Program-made: the position numbers and the translations under genes
The notes under the pieces: generated by a model
The model's database searches: none
What the model was told of the DNA's origin: nothing
The model's input: only the letters and a program-made list of their open reading frames with translations
Virus record (IMG/VR): IMGVR_UViG_3300010389_000031
Coordinates: 1 to 45,387 of that record
Length of the DNA: 45,387 bases
Direction: 5' to 3' (one strand)
Source: a virus
Part shown: positions 1 to 8,424 of the stretch, piece by piece
Layout: each line of letters opens with the position of its first letter
Position numbering within the stretch: position 1 is the first letter of the stretch

Positions 1-712
1 TATAGAGTGGGCAGATGGATTTGTAAGAACACCAGTTGCAGAAATCGTTCTTCTGGGGATAAAGGTCATCAGACTTACATTTACGGATAGTCCAGACATC
101 ATCTACCACAGCCTTGATATGTCCTCTAATGGTGGACTCTGTGTAGGTAGTCGCAACCAGATTGTTTGTAAGAGGGTAATAGTGTGCGAAGGTAATGTTC
201 TTAATCGGTACACCAGTAAGTTTATGGACCGCATAGACATAGGACTTACCTTGGGTATCATTGAAAAGTTCAAACTTAGTTTTCTCTCTTCTTGAGGTTT
301 TGTAATCCACGACCAAAATATCACCTGTTGGACTTTTGATAATCCGGTCAATGTACCCCTCATGCTTGATTCCATCTGCAATCTCCTCTGCGAAGTGGTG
401 CTCAACTATAGACTCCTTAGGTAACTGAGCGTTGAACCGAAGGAAGTTCTTGAAGCACTTCTCTATGTCTTTGTTATATTTCTCTGGGAAGGTATACTTA
501 TCTTTTATTTGAGTTGCCTTCTCCCAAAGTTGGTCAATTGTTGTTGCGCTAACACTATGCTCAAAGACTTCGTGGATAAAGGATCCGAAGTGTAGGGCAC
601 CAGTGTTCCCAGGGTCAGTGTCTTCGTAACGGTTCACATAGTTATATTTATACTTGAGCCGACACTGACGGAAAGTTTCTCGTTTCGAGTTGCTGATAGT
701 ATCACAAAACAT
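1..712 (-). CDS. RecB/Cas4-type PD-(D/E)XK nuclease with Fe-S cluster, 3' end outside window
   Basis: The reverse strand reads open from an ATG at 712 to the window edge (237 codons, no stop), so the C-terminus is missing. Visible motifs follow the RecB/AddB/Cas4 nuclease order: Cys17 in FRQC, the GSFIHEVFE segment with His47, Asp122 in GYIDR, Asp136 and Lys138 in VVDYKT, and Gln154/Tyr158 in QGKSY. A C-x2-C-x5-C cluster follows at Cys225, Cys228 and Cys234. In AddB and Cas4 the N-terminal Cys plus this C-terminal trio bind a 4Fe-4S cluster, so I infer a DNA exonuclease with the same cofactor. The ATG shares one base with the stop of the gene before it (TGATG), suggesting translational coupling. 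A role in phage recombination or host DNA breakdown is inference. The family call is strong; the exact substrate is unknown. Confidence 0.85.
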   Translation of the reverse strand, partial: MFCDTISNSKRETFRQCRLKYKYNYVNRYEDTDPGNTGALHFGSFIHEVFEHSVSATTIDQLWEKATQIKDKYTFPEKYNKDIEKCFKNFLRFNAQLPKESIVEHHFAEEIADGIKHEGYIDRIIKSPTGDILVVDYKTSRREKTKFELFNDTQGKSYVYAVHKLTGVPIKNITFAHYYPLTNNLVATTYTESTIRGHIKAVVDDVWTIRKCKSDDLYPQKNDFCNWCSYKSICPLY

Positions 713-984
713 CACATCACCAGCGGATAGTAGATCTCTATCTCTATATCATCAAAGAAGTTATCTATCTGTTTAGTGTTGTACTTACATTTATTACACA
801 GGTATTGATGTAAACTCTTCTTCTTAATAGGTTTCTTATCAGTAATAGACTTGAGGACCTTGTATTGAAACTTTTTAATGAAGGCAGTAGAATATTTGTA
901 TCTCCATTTCTCTACAAACTTTTCACTAAATGTATGATCTAGTAGATCTATAAACTCTACAATTTCATAACTATCTATATTCAT
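712..984 (-). CDS. Unknown 90-residue protein coupled to the nuclease
   Basis: A 90-residue, lysine- and aromatic-rich protein with one CxxC pair (CNKC) near its C-terminus. I do not recognise a family. It is the first gene of a leftward unit and its stop overlaps the nuclease start by one base, so the two are probably co-expressed. The lone CxxC could bind metal only with partner ligands, possibly as a dimer; that is speculation. No Shine-Dalgarno sequence is visible in front of the ATG, and promoter-like AT-rich sequence lies 14 bases or more upstream. Confidence 0.6.
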   Translation of the reverse strand: MNIDSYEIVEFIDLLDHTFSEKFVEKWRYKYSTAFIKKFQYKVLKSITDKKPIKKKSLHQYLCNKCKYNTKQIDNFFDDIEIEIYYPLVM

Positions 985-997
985 CTATATATTTTTG

Positions 998-1012
998 TAT
1001 TTATATATTATA
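998..1012 (-). promoter_or_regulatory. Candidate leftward promoter: TATAAT box overlapping a T4-late-like TATAAATA
   Basis: On the minus strand TATAAT (1012-1007) is followed at once by TATAAATA (1005-998), the T4 late-promoter octamer. A partial -35 (TTCAAA, 1036-1031) lies 18 bases before TATAAT. Either element would start RNA only a few to about 16 bases before the ATG at 984. The region is AT-rich, and a second exact TATAAATA occurs inside the nuclease coding region (652-645), so chance is a real alternative. Confidence 0.35.
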
Positions 1013-1039
1013 AGGGGTTGACGCCCTGCTTTTGAAAAA

Positions 1040-1489
1040 ATGCCTGAAAAATCCACTGAGAAGCAAAGAAGGCTAGATCTTCTAGAAAAGGTCATGGGTC
1101 TGACGGACCAAGAGTCTAGGTTAAGTATAGAACCTGTTGCTGGAGGAATGTCTCAACTAAGAAATCTAGATGTTGCAGCCTTTAGTTATAATGGAAAGAC
1201 TTTCATGGTGTTGTGTGTTCTAAACGAGAGGACAGGAACAGGAGATCCTTTCTTCACAAATATTAGAACAGGCAATAAACTATTATCCTGCTTTGATTTA
1301 CAGGACACCTCCCCAGAATCCTTAGCCGCTATTTTAGGTTCACTATATAATATGGACCTAAATGCTTTGAGAAAGGTGGCTACTTACAGGTATTTTAAGA
1401 ACTTATTCTCAGTGCTTCTAGGTAAACGAAACTATAAAACATTTAACAAACTGCTAATAGGCAGCCTCAGTAGATTTAGGATGAAGTAG
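1040..1489 (+). CDS. Unknown protein just upstream of the tape measure
   Basis: A 149-residue soluble protein with no family I can name. It opens the rightward structural run and ends one base before the tape-measure ATG, the place where many tailed phages carry a tail-assembly chaperone; T4 has assembly factors gp26, gp51 and gp28 near its gp29. By position a chaperone or hub-assembly factor is possible, but no motif proves it. The N-terminus is charged (MPEKSTEKQRR), the middle holds a beta-rich segment (AAFSYNGKTFMVLCVLN), and the C-terminus is basic. No slippery heptamer links it to the next gene. The start has only GAAAAA in front, so ribosome binding looks weak. Confidence 0.55.
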   Translation: MPEKSTEKQRRLDLLEKVMGLTDQESRLSIEPVAGGMSQLRNLDVAAFSYNGKTFMVLCVLNERTGTGDPFFTNIRTGNKLLSCFDLQDTSPESLAAILGSLYNMDLNALRKVATYRYFKNLFSVLLGKRNYKTFNKLLIGSLSRFRMK

Positions 1490-1490
1490 T

Positions 1491-3572
1491 ATGGAAGAGG
1501 AAGAATTCGGAACAGAAGTGAACGATGATTCTGAGGCTATTGCTGAGGAGTCTGCTGATCAAGTGACTACAACCTTTTTTGAGAGGTTCAAGAAGAACTT
1601 CAATGAAGCAGTTTATGGAATGGAAGGACCCAAGGAAGGGGAGACTACAGGAGGTAAAGTAGCCGCAGGAATTCTTAGCCCTATAGATACGGGAAAAGCC
1701 TTGGCAAAAGCGTTTGTAGACAGTCCTGGGTTTAAAACATTGATAACTAACCTATCGGTTCCTATTGGAAAACTAAAAGAGGGTCTTGGAGGATTAAAAA
1801 CTGGTTTTGATAAACTAACTGGAGCAGGAAAAGAAACAGGTATAAGAGCAAACATAAGAAATCAGTTATCGAACATACTTGGTCCTCTTGCCGGAGGTAT
1901 TAAAAATGCGGTAGCGGGAGCATTAGATTTCCTAGGAGGCGCTCGTCTGGTTGGTCTTGAGGTAGCAGTTAGGGGGTTAGCCGCCGCTGCACAGAAACTC
2001 GTACAAACACTAAACGAGATTAACGATATAGACGAGAGACTTGCTGTAATAAATAGCAACCTTGCTGCGGAAATGCAAGGGAACACCCAGGCCCTCGCGG
2101 ATAATACACTAGGGTTTGGAATGGCTATGAAGTCTCTTGCTGAGTTGAGAATAGCAGGATTCGATCAAACCAATACCAACCTAATAGATTTAGTAAGCAG
2201 ACTACAGATTAGCGGTCAAGATACAGGTGCTGCTATTAATCTTGCACAGACTCTTATAGGAACTGGAAACATGCAGGAGGCTGCTGTTGACAGGCTGGCT
2301 CAAACCATGATTGAGAGTAGTAAAGCCTTTGGGACAAGTATGGACTCTGTTGTAAAGGCTGTAGGATCTCTTAGCGAAAACATACAAAGATTATCCTTAA
2401 TGGGAGGTGCTGAGACAACCACGCAGATTACCGCTCAACTTACATCAATGCTAGGTCCTGAAAACGCTCAAATGGTAGGAAGAGTGATGAAGGAGTTAAC
2501 CTCCATCTCCGGTGATTTCCAAATGCAGGCTATTCTAGGACTAGAAGGTATTGGAGATAGTGTAGCGACTGGAAATGCAACTGTTACTGATTTTATACAA
2601 GCCATAACAACAGCGGCAGGAAATGCTGAGAGTATGGTTGGAGGTTCTGCTCAGGAAAGTAGAAGAGTTCTAGCAGCAACCTTTGGGGGATCGAGCCAAC
2701 TTGTGCTAGATATACTATCATTTACCGAAAAACTAAAAGAGGCATCTGAAAAGCAATTAAAACAACAAGACAGTTTACTAACCACCCTTACAGCATTTAA
2801 AACCATTATACTTGATCCTTTCAAAGATGTAGTATCAGGTATGCTACCAGCATTCAAAATGTTGGTAGGAGGACTTTCTTATGCTATTGCTGGTATATTA
2901 AATCTTGTAGTCAGAGTGTTTTCTCCTTTAATTAATTTGGTTATGTATGTTGGGGGTGCTGTACTTGGACTTATAGGAGCCGCAGCGGATGTGTTAGGTG
3001 GTATAGTTGAGTTTGTGTATGATATTCTGTCAAAGATTCCTCTCATAGGAGATCTTTTCAAAGATGCAGACTCCGATAAAATCGCCACTTTCAATAACAT
3101 GACAAAAATAATGGAACTTGTAACTGGCACTAGTGATACAAATGTAGAGGCGGCTTCGATTATGCAAGGAGCCGCTAAAAACTTTGCAACTATGAAATCA
3201 ATGAGTTTTGAGAACAACGCTTTAGTGGCTCAAACTCTAATCTCTTCGACTAATAGCAATGAACAAGTTCTAAATGCTCTAGCGAGTATTCAAAAAGAAA
3301 CATTGAAAATAGAACAAGAAAAAGTAAGACAGAAAGAATTAGAAAGGATTGAGAAGGTAGGGTTAGAGCGAAATTCTTCAGTTCAGACAGAAGCGGCGAT
3401 TCGGTTCTTGGATACAGCGGCTAGAAGCACTACAGAGGTTACTGATCAAGGATTAGAAAGTGCTTTAAGTAGAATTTTCGGAGAGGGAGTAACAAATATC
3501 GTAGATGAATTGAAAATAGTATCACAGACTATGAGAGACAAGAGATTGTCTGTAGAAAATAAAGATATATAG
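1491..3572 (+). CDS. Tail length tape-measure protein (T4 gp29-like role)
   Basis: A 693-residue, mostly helical, alanine- and glycine-rich protein with an acidic N-terminus (MEEEEFGTE) and a long hydrophobic block at about residues 438-523, followed by a charged coiled-coil stretch (about 600-625). This composition is typical of tape measures, which set tail length inside the tube and leave through it on infection. It is followed by a tube-junction protein, as T4 gene 29 is followed by 48 and 54. At 693 residues it is longer than T4 gp29 (590), so a somewhat longer tail is expected; at about 0.15 nm per residue this is roughly 100 nm (inference). The hydrophobic block may insert in the host membrane. 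No enzymatic domain was recognised. Confidence 0.75.
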   Translation: MEEEEFGTEVNDDSEAIAEESADQVTTTFFERFKKNFNEAVYGMEGPKEGETTGGKVAAGILSPIDTGKALAKAFVDSPGFKTLITNLSVPIGKLKEGLGGLKTGFDKLTGAGKETGIRANIRNQLSNILGPLAGGIKNAVAGALDFLGGARLVGLEVAVRGLAAAAQKLVQTLNEINDIDERLAVINSNLAAEMQGNTQALADNTLGFGMAMKSLAELRIAGFDQTNTNLIDLVSRLQISGQDTGAAINLAQTLIGTGNMQEAAVDRLAQTMIESSKAFGTSMDSVVKAVGSLSENIQRLSLMGGAETTTQITAQLTSMLGPENAQMVGRVMKELTSISGDFQMQAILGLEGIGDSVATGNATVTDFIQAITTAAGNAESMVGGSAQESRRVLAATFGGSSQLVLDILSFTEKLKEASEKQLKQQDSLLTTLTAFKTIILDPFKDVVSGMLPAFKMLVGGLSYAIAGILNLVVRVFSPLINLVMYVGGAVLGLIGAAADVLGGIVEFVYDILSKIPLIGDLFKDADSDKIATFNNMTKIMELVTGTSDTNVEAASIMQGAAKNFATMKSMSFENNALVAQTLISSTNSNEQVLNALASIQKETLKIEQEKVRQKELERIEKVGLERNSSVQTEAAIRFLDTAARSTTEVTDQGLESALSRIFGEGVTNIVDELKIVSQTMRDKRLSVENKDI

Positions 3573-3582
3573 GAAATGAAAA

Positions 3583-4464
3583 ATGGCTTTTCACATAGAT
3601 CCACACATAGAGACAGATTCTTATCTTTTGTTTGAATTTAAGAAATCAGACGGAAGTGTATTTAACAAGACATTAAACTTCTTAGAGAACATAGAAGTAA
3701 GGGAGTCTGTATCAACAAACTATAGTGAGTATACTCCCATAGGATCTAACGGATCTATGTTCGCGTATATGGGGTCCAAGTCTAGATCCTTATCGTTAAA
3801 TTTTAATTTAACTATGGATAACATTATGGAACATAGTGTATTAAAGCCTACTGCTAAACATGTAGGAGATAGCCAATCTCTACAGAAGCGATACTTTGAG
3901 GACGATAGTTTAAAAAGAGATGGGGATGTCAGTAGAAGGTGGTCAGATTTAATAAGAAGGTTTGACACTAGATGGTGGCAAAACCTAAGAGAAAGTGAAA
4001 AGAAAATATTTGCACAGTATCTCCCCGGATTCGACAAAGTATTAAGGTCGTCAGACCCAGGGAGTTTCATTGACAGTAGAGTGGAATCCGTATTTCAAGT
4101 AATGTACTGGATTAATCTTATACGGTCTTCTGTCTTAACTAATTCTCAGAAGCCTTACTTAGGACCTCCTATAGTGACTCTTACTCATGGTATGATGTAC
4201 ATGAGCATTCCTTGTATTTGTGAGTCTTATAAAATTTCTCACGACGAACTGGCGGGGTATGATCAAACGACCTTCCTCCCCAGAAGGTTAAAAATTGAAA
4301 TGAGCCTTAAAGAGGTTAGATTAAGAGGTAAAGACTTTGCCCCTGGAAGCAGCACGGCTAGAAATATTACTGGTTGGGATGCATTATTCGATGAAGGAGA
4401 AACTAAGTATCTAACAATGGATCCCTTCGACCAGCAAGATGAAATTATAAATTTAGATAAATGA
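3583..4464 (+). CDS. Baseplate / tail-tube junction protein (gp48/gp54 or CIS-tube type)
   Basis: A 293-residue protein whose C-terminal part reads GPPIVTLTHGMMYMSIPCI, then a DELAGYD turn, then LPRRLKIEMSLKEVR. This pattern (small aromatic/proline strand, an acidic turn with GYD, then a PRR-led strand) is that of tube-initiator proteins of contractile systems (CIS_tube family, T4 gp48/gp54 role), which join the baseplate hub to the first tube ring. Its place, directly after the tape measure and before a gp53-like gene, matches. The start has AGGAAA upstream, and the stop overlaps the next ATG (ATGA). The choice between gp48 and gp54 cannot be made from sequence reading alone. Confidence 0.65.
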   Translation: MAFHIDPHIETDSYLLFEFKKSDGSVFNKTLNFLENIEVRESVSTNYSEYTPIGSNGSMFAYMGSKSRSLSLNFNLTMDNIMEHSVLKPTAKHVGDSQSLQKRYFEDDSLKRDGDVSRRWSDLIRRFDTRWWQNLRESEKKIFAQYLPGFDKVLRSSDPGSFIDSRVESVFQVMYWINLIRSSVLTNSQKPYLGPPIVTLTHGMMYMSIPCICESYKISHDELAGYDQTTFLPRRLKIEMSLKEVRLRGKDFAPGSSTARNITGWDALFDEGETKYLTMDPFDQQDEIINLDK

Positions 4465-4760
4465 AGAACTACGGAAAACTAAGCAGGTACGAGAGCGGCG
4501 TTACCACCATTGTACACAGGAATAAGAATGTTACAACATCTGTTGGGACTATAATGGACGACACAGTTGCAGAACTAGACGAGGCGTTCAAGTATAGAAA
4601 AGGTAAGATTCCTGTAATGCACGCCCACAGACCAGATTTAATATCTAATACTTTCTACGACTCTCCTAGGTATTGGTGGCTCATGATGCATTTCAATAAT
4701 GTTAACGATCCTTTTGAAGGGTTTAACTCTGGAGATAATATATTAATACCTAAGTTATGA
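4461..4760 (+). CDS. 53: Baseplate wedge protein, gp53-like with LysM-type end
   Basis: A 99-residue protein. The segment from about residue 66 to 87 (NTFYDSPRYWWLMMHFNN, then DPFEGF) matches the gp53/LysM-type wedge signature, where an aromatic-rich helix and an NN-x-x-DPF turn precede a short GD-x-I-x-IP strand, here GDNILIPKL at the C-terminus. In T4, gp53 joins neighbouring wedges around the hub. It is much shorter than T4 gp53 (196 residues), keeping mainly the LysM-like core. It overlaps the genes on both sides by ATGA, so its translation is likely coupled. Confidence 0.75.
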   Translation: MKNYGKLSRYESGVTTIVHRNKNVTTSVGTIMDDTVAELDEAFKYRKGKIPVMHAHRPDLISNTFYDSPRYWWLMMHFNNVNDPFEGFNSGDNILIPKL

Positions 4761-7366
4761 AAAACACAGATCTACACATCAACAATGACCAATTTAATGT
4801 AGGGTCCCCTTTTGTAATATTAACGAATAATGCTAATGTTGTTAATGAGAATGATACTACAGAATACAAGTCGGGTGTAGATCCAACAGATCCCAATACT
4901 GTATTACTAACTCTTCAAGAGGGTAACTTAATATCTTTTACTGAAACGAACTCTAAGGAAACTAATGGTAAGCCTCAGATGATGCTTAAGTTTTTAGATC
5001 CAGAGATGACATTATTACCCAGGCTGTTCGATCACAATCTTTTATCAGTTTACAGAGGATACTTTAGTAAGTTATCGGCAGGGTCAGAGTTAAAAGAAAT
5101 AAAGGCGCTTCTACAGGACCCGTCTAAAAAGACTAAAAGCGGAAACGATACTTCAAAAGATGACTATGATGTAAATAATAATTACACACAACCATCATCA
5201 AAAGATAAAGACGGCAATGAGGTGGTGGATATTTTCGATAGGACACCAATGTATATTACCTACGGGATGGGTAATGATTACAGAAAGGTTTCACCGTGGA
5301 GAAAGGTAATAATTACATCTTTTTATATATCTCAAGATAGTTCAAATAATGCTGTAGTAGAGTTAACTATGGCTTATGGTTCTCTTGGGGACGCAGAAGG
5401 TAAGTCTAACTCATTAAGGATAATAAGTGCTTACAATTCTCTTAGACCTTCGCAAATATCAGGGCCAAGTGTGAGGGTAGCATCAGAAGCAACAGTTCAG
5501 ATCCCTATAATGAAGGTTAAAACTGCACCTTTCAATAGCAGGGTATACAAAGGATATGGGGTAGATACAAGAAGACCTGACTATCAGTTATTAAGATTTG
5601 GGGGTATAGTTGAAGTTTTAGAAGATCACACTGAGATTATACTCAGTTTGTTAGAAAATCTATACCAAAAGTATTTGCTCAGTCAGAGAAAAGGAGATAC
5701 GAAATATTTTCCTTTCGTGTTTATATCCCCTAAAGTGTCATTAAAAATGAAAAAATATGTTGACACTGTACTAAAACAACATGATGATTCTGGGCAAACA
5801 GATAAGGATGTATTCCCTGAACTATACAAACTTCACATATTGAAAAAGATACTTAATAGTTGTGGAATATCCATAGAAAGTGGATCAACCTATACCATAG
5901 GGGGAGCAAGAAAGATTAGGCAAGAAACACTATACCTAACTTTAAATCATAATCCAGGCATGGACCCAGAAGTGTTTGTAATGAAGTCTTTAAGAAAACT
6001 CTATTCCGCTTTGGACATAAATGATGGAATGTATCCCATGGGTAGAATAAGTAATGAGGATGGAGAGCCTCTTCACATAACAAATGTTCAGCATAAGAAA
6101 CTATTCATAAATCAATTTTGCGAAAGAACTAATAACGGAAACGGATATATTAATCTATATGCTACAAGAGTAGGTGATGTAAAAAAAACCAAGAAAGTAA
6201 CAGAAACAGCATATACTGGGTACGGCGGTAATGCTGTTAATTATCAAAGAGAAGTAACTAGAGAGTTTACGGTTAGAGAGATAGCAAAAGAAGAACACAA
6301 TTTATTAGTTTTTGATTCTGTATTGGAATCCGGTGATAGTGAAATTAAAGTTTTTACAGACGCTGTTATAGGAGATGGTTTAATTACGCCCTTGTCTCCT
6401 AATTTAGGTTTAGCGACATTGGAAGTGTATATTGAAACACTTCAAGACAGTTTAAGAATTTCTTCTAAAGAAGGGTTATATAGTAATACTTACAAGTTCC
6501 TGTTTGATTACAGAGAGACTAAAGAGCCTTTTTTAGACTATATTTATAACACTCATAAATTATTCAGATACGAGGACGCTCCTCTTCCTGAAGACATAGG
6601 ATTACCTTCTGATTTTGATATAGGAAAAGATGCTAAGATTAAGAGTGTTATAGATCAGATGCCTTTATTCATCTGTAATAGAGAAAATGCAAATGTTCTA
6701 GAAGTAACCTCTACAGAAAAAGGTGTTGGGTTTGCTAAGTTGGTAGATGTTTTCTCCTTAGTTGAGTCAGGATTAAATAGCAATCTTAATACTGTTTTAA
6801 ATGGATCAGAACCTGTCACATTGGATAATTTTGAAGAAAGGTTTGATGAGGTTATTCAAGAGTCCTTAGATGTAGCATACAGAAGAAACCCTACTATTTA
6901 CTCGTTGCTTCTTTCAATGAGTAGAACCTTAGGAAAATCAGATGATGAGTTAGATAAGGCTGCCCTTCCTTTGTTTGATTCAATTAAAAAAGAGACTAAA
7001 AAATTAATATCAGAATCATCTTCTTTAAAGGATAGGGGGATATCGTGGGCAGGATTCCAAGCGAGTCTGTCCTATATTCAAAAAATGTCTAACACTGTAG
7101 CAGCATGTTCCATAAAAACAATACCCTTCTTTAACTATACAGCACCCATGATGTTAGGAAAACCATGTCTATTCTTGGACCATTCTAACTTTTATGCATT
7201 TACTAGAAACAAGCCAACCAAGGGATTCCTTAGCGGAATATATTTGATAGACAGTATAGAGCATATAATATCAAAGAGCGAATGCACATCTAAGTTTACA
7301 ATATTTAGACAGCAGTTAGCGACCAGTGTACTGGATAAGTTTATACAAAATACAGAGAGTGAGTGA
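4757..7366 (+). CDS. Baseplate hub protein, enlarged gp27/gpD-like
   Basis: An 869-residue protein. Near the C-terminus (about 829-855) it has YLIDSIEHIISKSECTSKF followed by TIFRQ, the hub pattern of gp27/gpD/VgrG proteins (a V/I-x-x-x-x-H-x-I strand, then a T-x-F-x-x-x-R strand). The N-terminal LISFTETNSKE segment and the LDPEMTLLPRLFD segment fit a hub strand. T4 gp27 is 391 residues, so this protein carries several hundred extra residues, including a charged low-complexity linker (about 120-160, KKTKSGNDTSKDDYD). It lies just before the spike gene, as expected for the trimer that carries the spike. I see no lysozyme or peptidase motif in the extra part. ATGA overlaps occur at both ends. 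Confidence 0.7.
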   Translation: MKNTDLHINNDQFNVGSPFVILTNNANVVNENDTTEYKSGVDPTDPNTVLLTLQEGNLISFTETNSKETNGKPQMMLKFLDPEMTLLPRLFDHNLLSVYRGYFSKLSAGSELKEIKALLQDPSKKTKSGNDTSKDDYDVNNNYTQPSSKDKDGNEVVDIFDRTPMYITYGMGNDYRKVSPWRKVIITSFYISQDSSNNAVVELTMAYGSLGDAEGKSNSLRIISAYNSLRPSQISGPSVRVASEATVQIPIMKVKTAPFNSRVYKGYGVDTRRPDYQLLRFGGIVEVLEDHTEIILSLLENLYQKYLLSQRKGDTKYFPFVFISPKVSLKMKKYVDTVLKQHDDSGQTDKDVFPELYKLHILKKILNSCGISIESGSTYTIGGARKIRQETLYLTLNHNPGMDPEVFVMKSLRKLYSALDINDGMYPMGRISNEDGEPLHITNVQHKKLFINQFCERTNNGNGYINLYATRVGDVKKTKKVTETAYTGYGGNAVNYQREVTREFTVREIAKEEHNLLVFDSVLESGDSEIKVFTDAVIGDGLITPLSPNLGLATLEVYIETLQDSLRISSKEGLYSNTYKFLFDYRETKEPFLDYIYNTHKLFRYEDAPLPEDIGLPSDFDIGKDAKIKSVIDQMPLFICNRENANVLEVTSTEKGVGFAKLVDVFSLVESGLNSNLNTVLNGSEPVTLDNFEERFDEVIQESLDVAYRRNPTIYSLLLSMSRTLGKSDDELDKAALPLFDSIKKETKKLISESSSLKDRGISWAGFQASLSYIQKMSNTVAACSIKTIPFFNYTAPMMLGKPCLFLDHSNFYAFTRNKPTKGFLSGIYLIDSIEHIISKSECTSKFTIFRQQLATSVLDKFIQNTESE

Positions 7367-8424
7367 TGCAGGTATTTAAGGCTGAGGTGGTAAGAGGAAC
7401 GGTGGGGATTTTAGGAGATAGGACTTCCATACCTATAAGGCTAAAGAATGGGGATTTAGGCGAAGCAGTATACACTGCACCGTTTAACAGATCTACTCCT
7501 GGCAAGGGGGGATTTACAGCATACCCTACCCCAGGAGACATGATCCTCGTCACTACTTGTGATGATGATACTGATCTAACTTATTATTATTTATCGACCA
7601 TCGTAGCCGCTATACCAGACGACGAAAGAGCCATTCCTAATTACCCTAAAGGTAGTAATAATTTGGGAACTGGAAATGATCTAAGAAAGACTGTAGGTAT
7701 AAAAGACGATTTTGAAAGTGGTCTTGATATGTATTACGAGACTATTACAAAGAGCGATGAACTTCCTGAGAGCATGGAGACTGAGAGAAACAGTAAGGTC
7801 AGGCTTTATTCTGGAGCAGCACATCTAGAGTTTGAAAGGAATCTAGAAAAAGAGCATGTTCAACTTAGAACTAGATCAGGAGAATCTCAACTTACATTAA
7901 AAGGCTCTGATAACGAAAGCAATCCAGACTCTCTAGAGGCAAGGGCTCACGGTAACATTCAAGTGATATCAATGGCTGGAAGTGTTAATCTAACTTGCCA
8001 TTCTTCTGGAGGTGAGATGAGACTAACGAACTATGCCAGACCAACCCTACCAATTCCCAATTCTACAAAGGGAGATGTGTGGATCGAGAGTTGGGCGAAT
8101 CAAGTTAACTTGAATGCTTACGCCTTTCACTCAGAAGCAAACCCTGCTGTCTTTATAACATCCAATAGAGCACATCAGGGAAGTGTTGTAGGAGTTAGAA
8201 GCGGAGGTGATGTTGAGATAGTGGCTAACTACGGAGGTCTTGCGACTATACCTGCTACACAAGGAGCGCCTAGGGCAGGGAAAATCACATTGTGGGCCGA
8301 TAGTGATATAGATATTGTATCGGCTAAAGGTGATATAAATCTAAAGTCTCTAGCAGGTAATGTTAACTTACAGCCAACTAGCGTCCCTACATTTGTACCA
8401 ACCCCAGACCATAAAGGAATGTAA
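7363..8424 (+). CDS. Central spike protein (gp5/gpV-like), no lysozyme domain
   Basis: A 353-residue protein. The N-terminal ~85 residues have an OB-fold layout of spike proteins (VVRGTVGILGDR, then YPTPGDMILVTT, then a YYYLSTIV strand). The C-terminal half is made of short beta repeats (KITLWADSDIDIVSAKGDI, then NLKSLAGNVNLQP, about 306-340), the pattern of the needle-like beta-helix of gp5 and gpV. T4 gp5 carries a lysozyme between these parts; here that space is beta-rich and no lysozyme motif is visible. The protein should trimerise below the hub and pierce the outer layer, probably capped by the PAAR-like protein encoded at 32424. The stop shares a base with the next start (TAATG). Confidence 0.75.
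   Translation: MMQVFKAEVVRGTVGILGDRTSIPIRLKNGDLGEAVYTAPFNRSTPGKGGFTAYPTPGDMILVTTCDDDTDLTYYYLSTIVAAIPDDERAIPNYPKGSNNLGTGNDLRKTVGIKDDFESGLDMYYETITKSDELPESMETERNSKVRLYSGAAHLEFERNLEKEHVQLRTRSGESQLTLKGSDNESNPDSLEARAHGNIQVISMAGSVNLTCHSSGGEMRLTNYARPTLPIPNSTKGDVWIESWANQVNLNAYAFHSEANPAVFITSNRAHQGSVVGVRSGGDVEIVANYGGLATIPATQGAPRAGKITLWADSDIDIVSAKGDINLKSLAGNVNLQPTSVPTFVPTPDHKGM

Noticed and set aside
645-652. Exact TATAAATA on the minus strand
   Set aside because: It lies inside the nuclease coding region in front of no gene start; likely chance in Lys/Tyr/Asn-rich codons.
1013-1033. AGGG/CCCT hairpin followed by CTTTT before the 1040 gene
   Set aside because: The stem has only four pairs and the T-run is short; too weak to call a terminator or attenuator.
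4446-4453. TATAAATT just before the gp53-like gene
   Set aside because: It is inside coding sequence of an ATGA-coupled chain; an AT-rich coincidence is more likely than a promoter.
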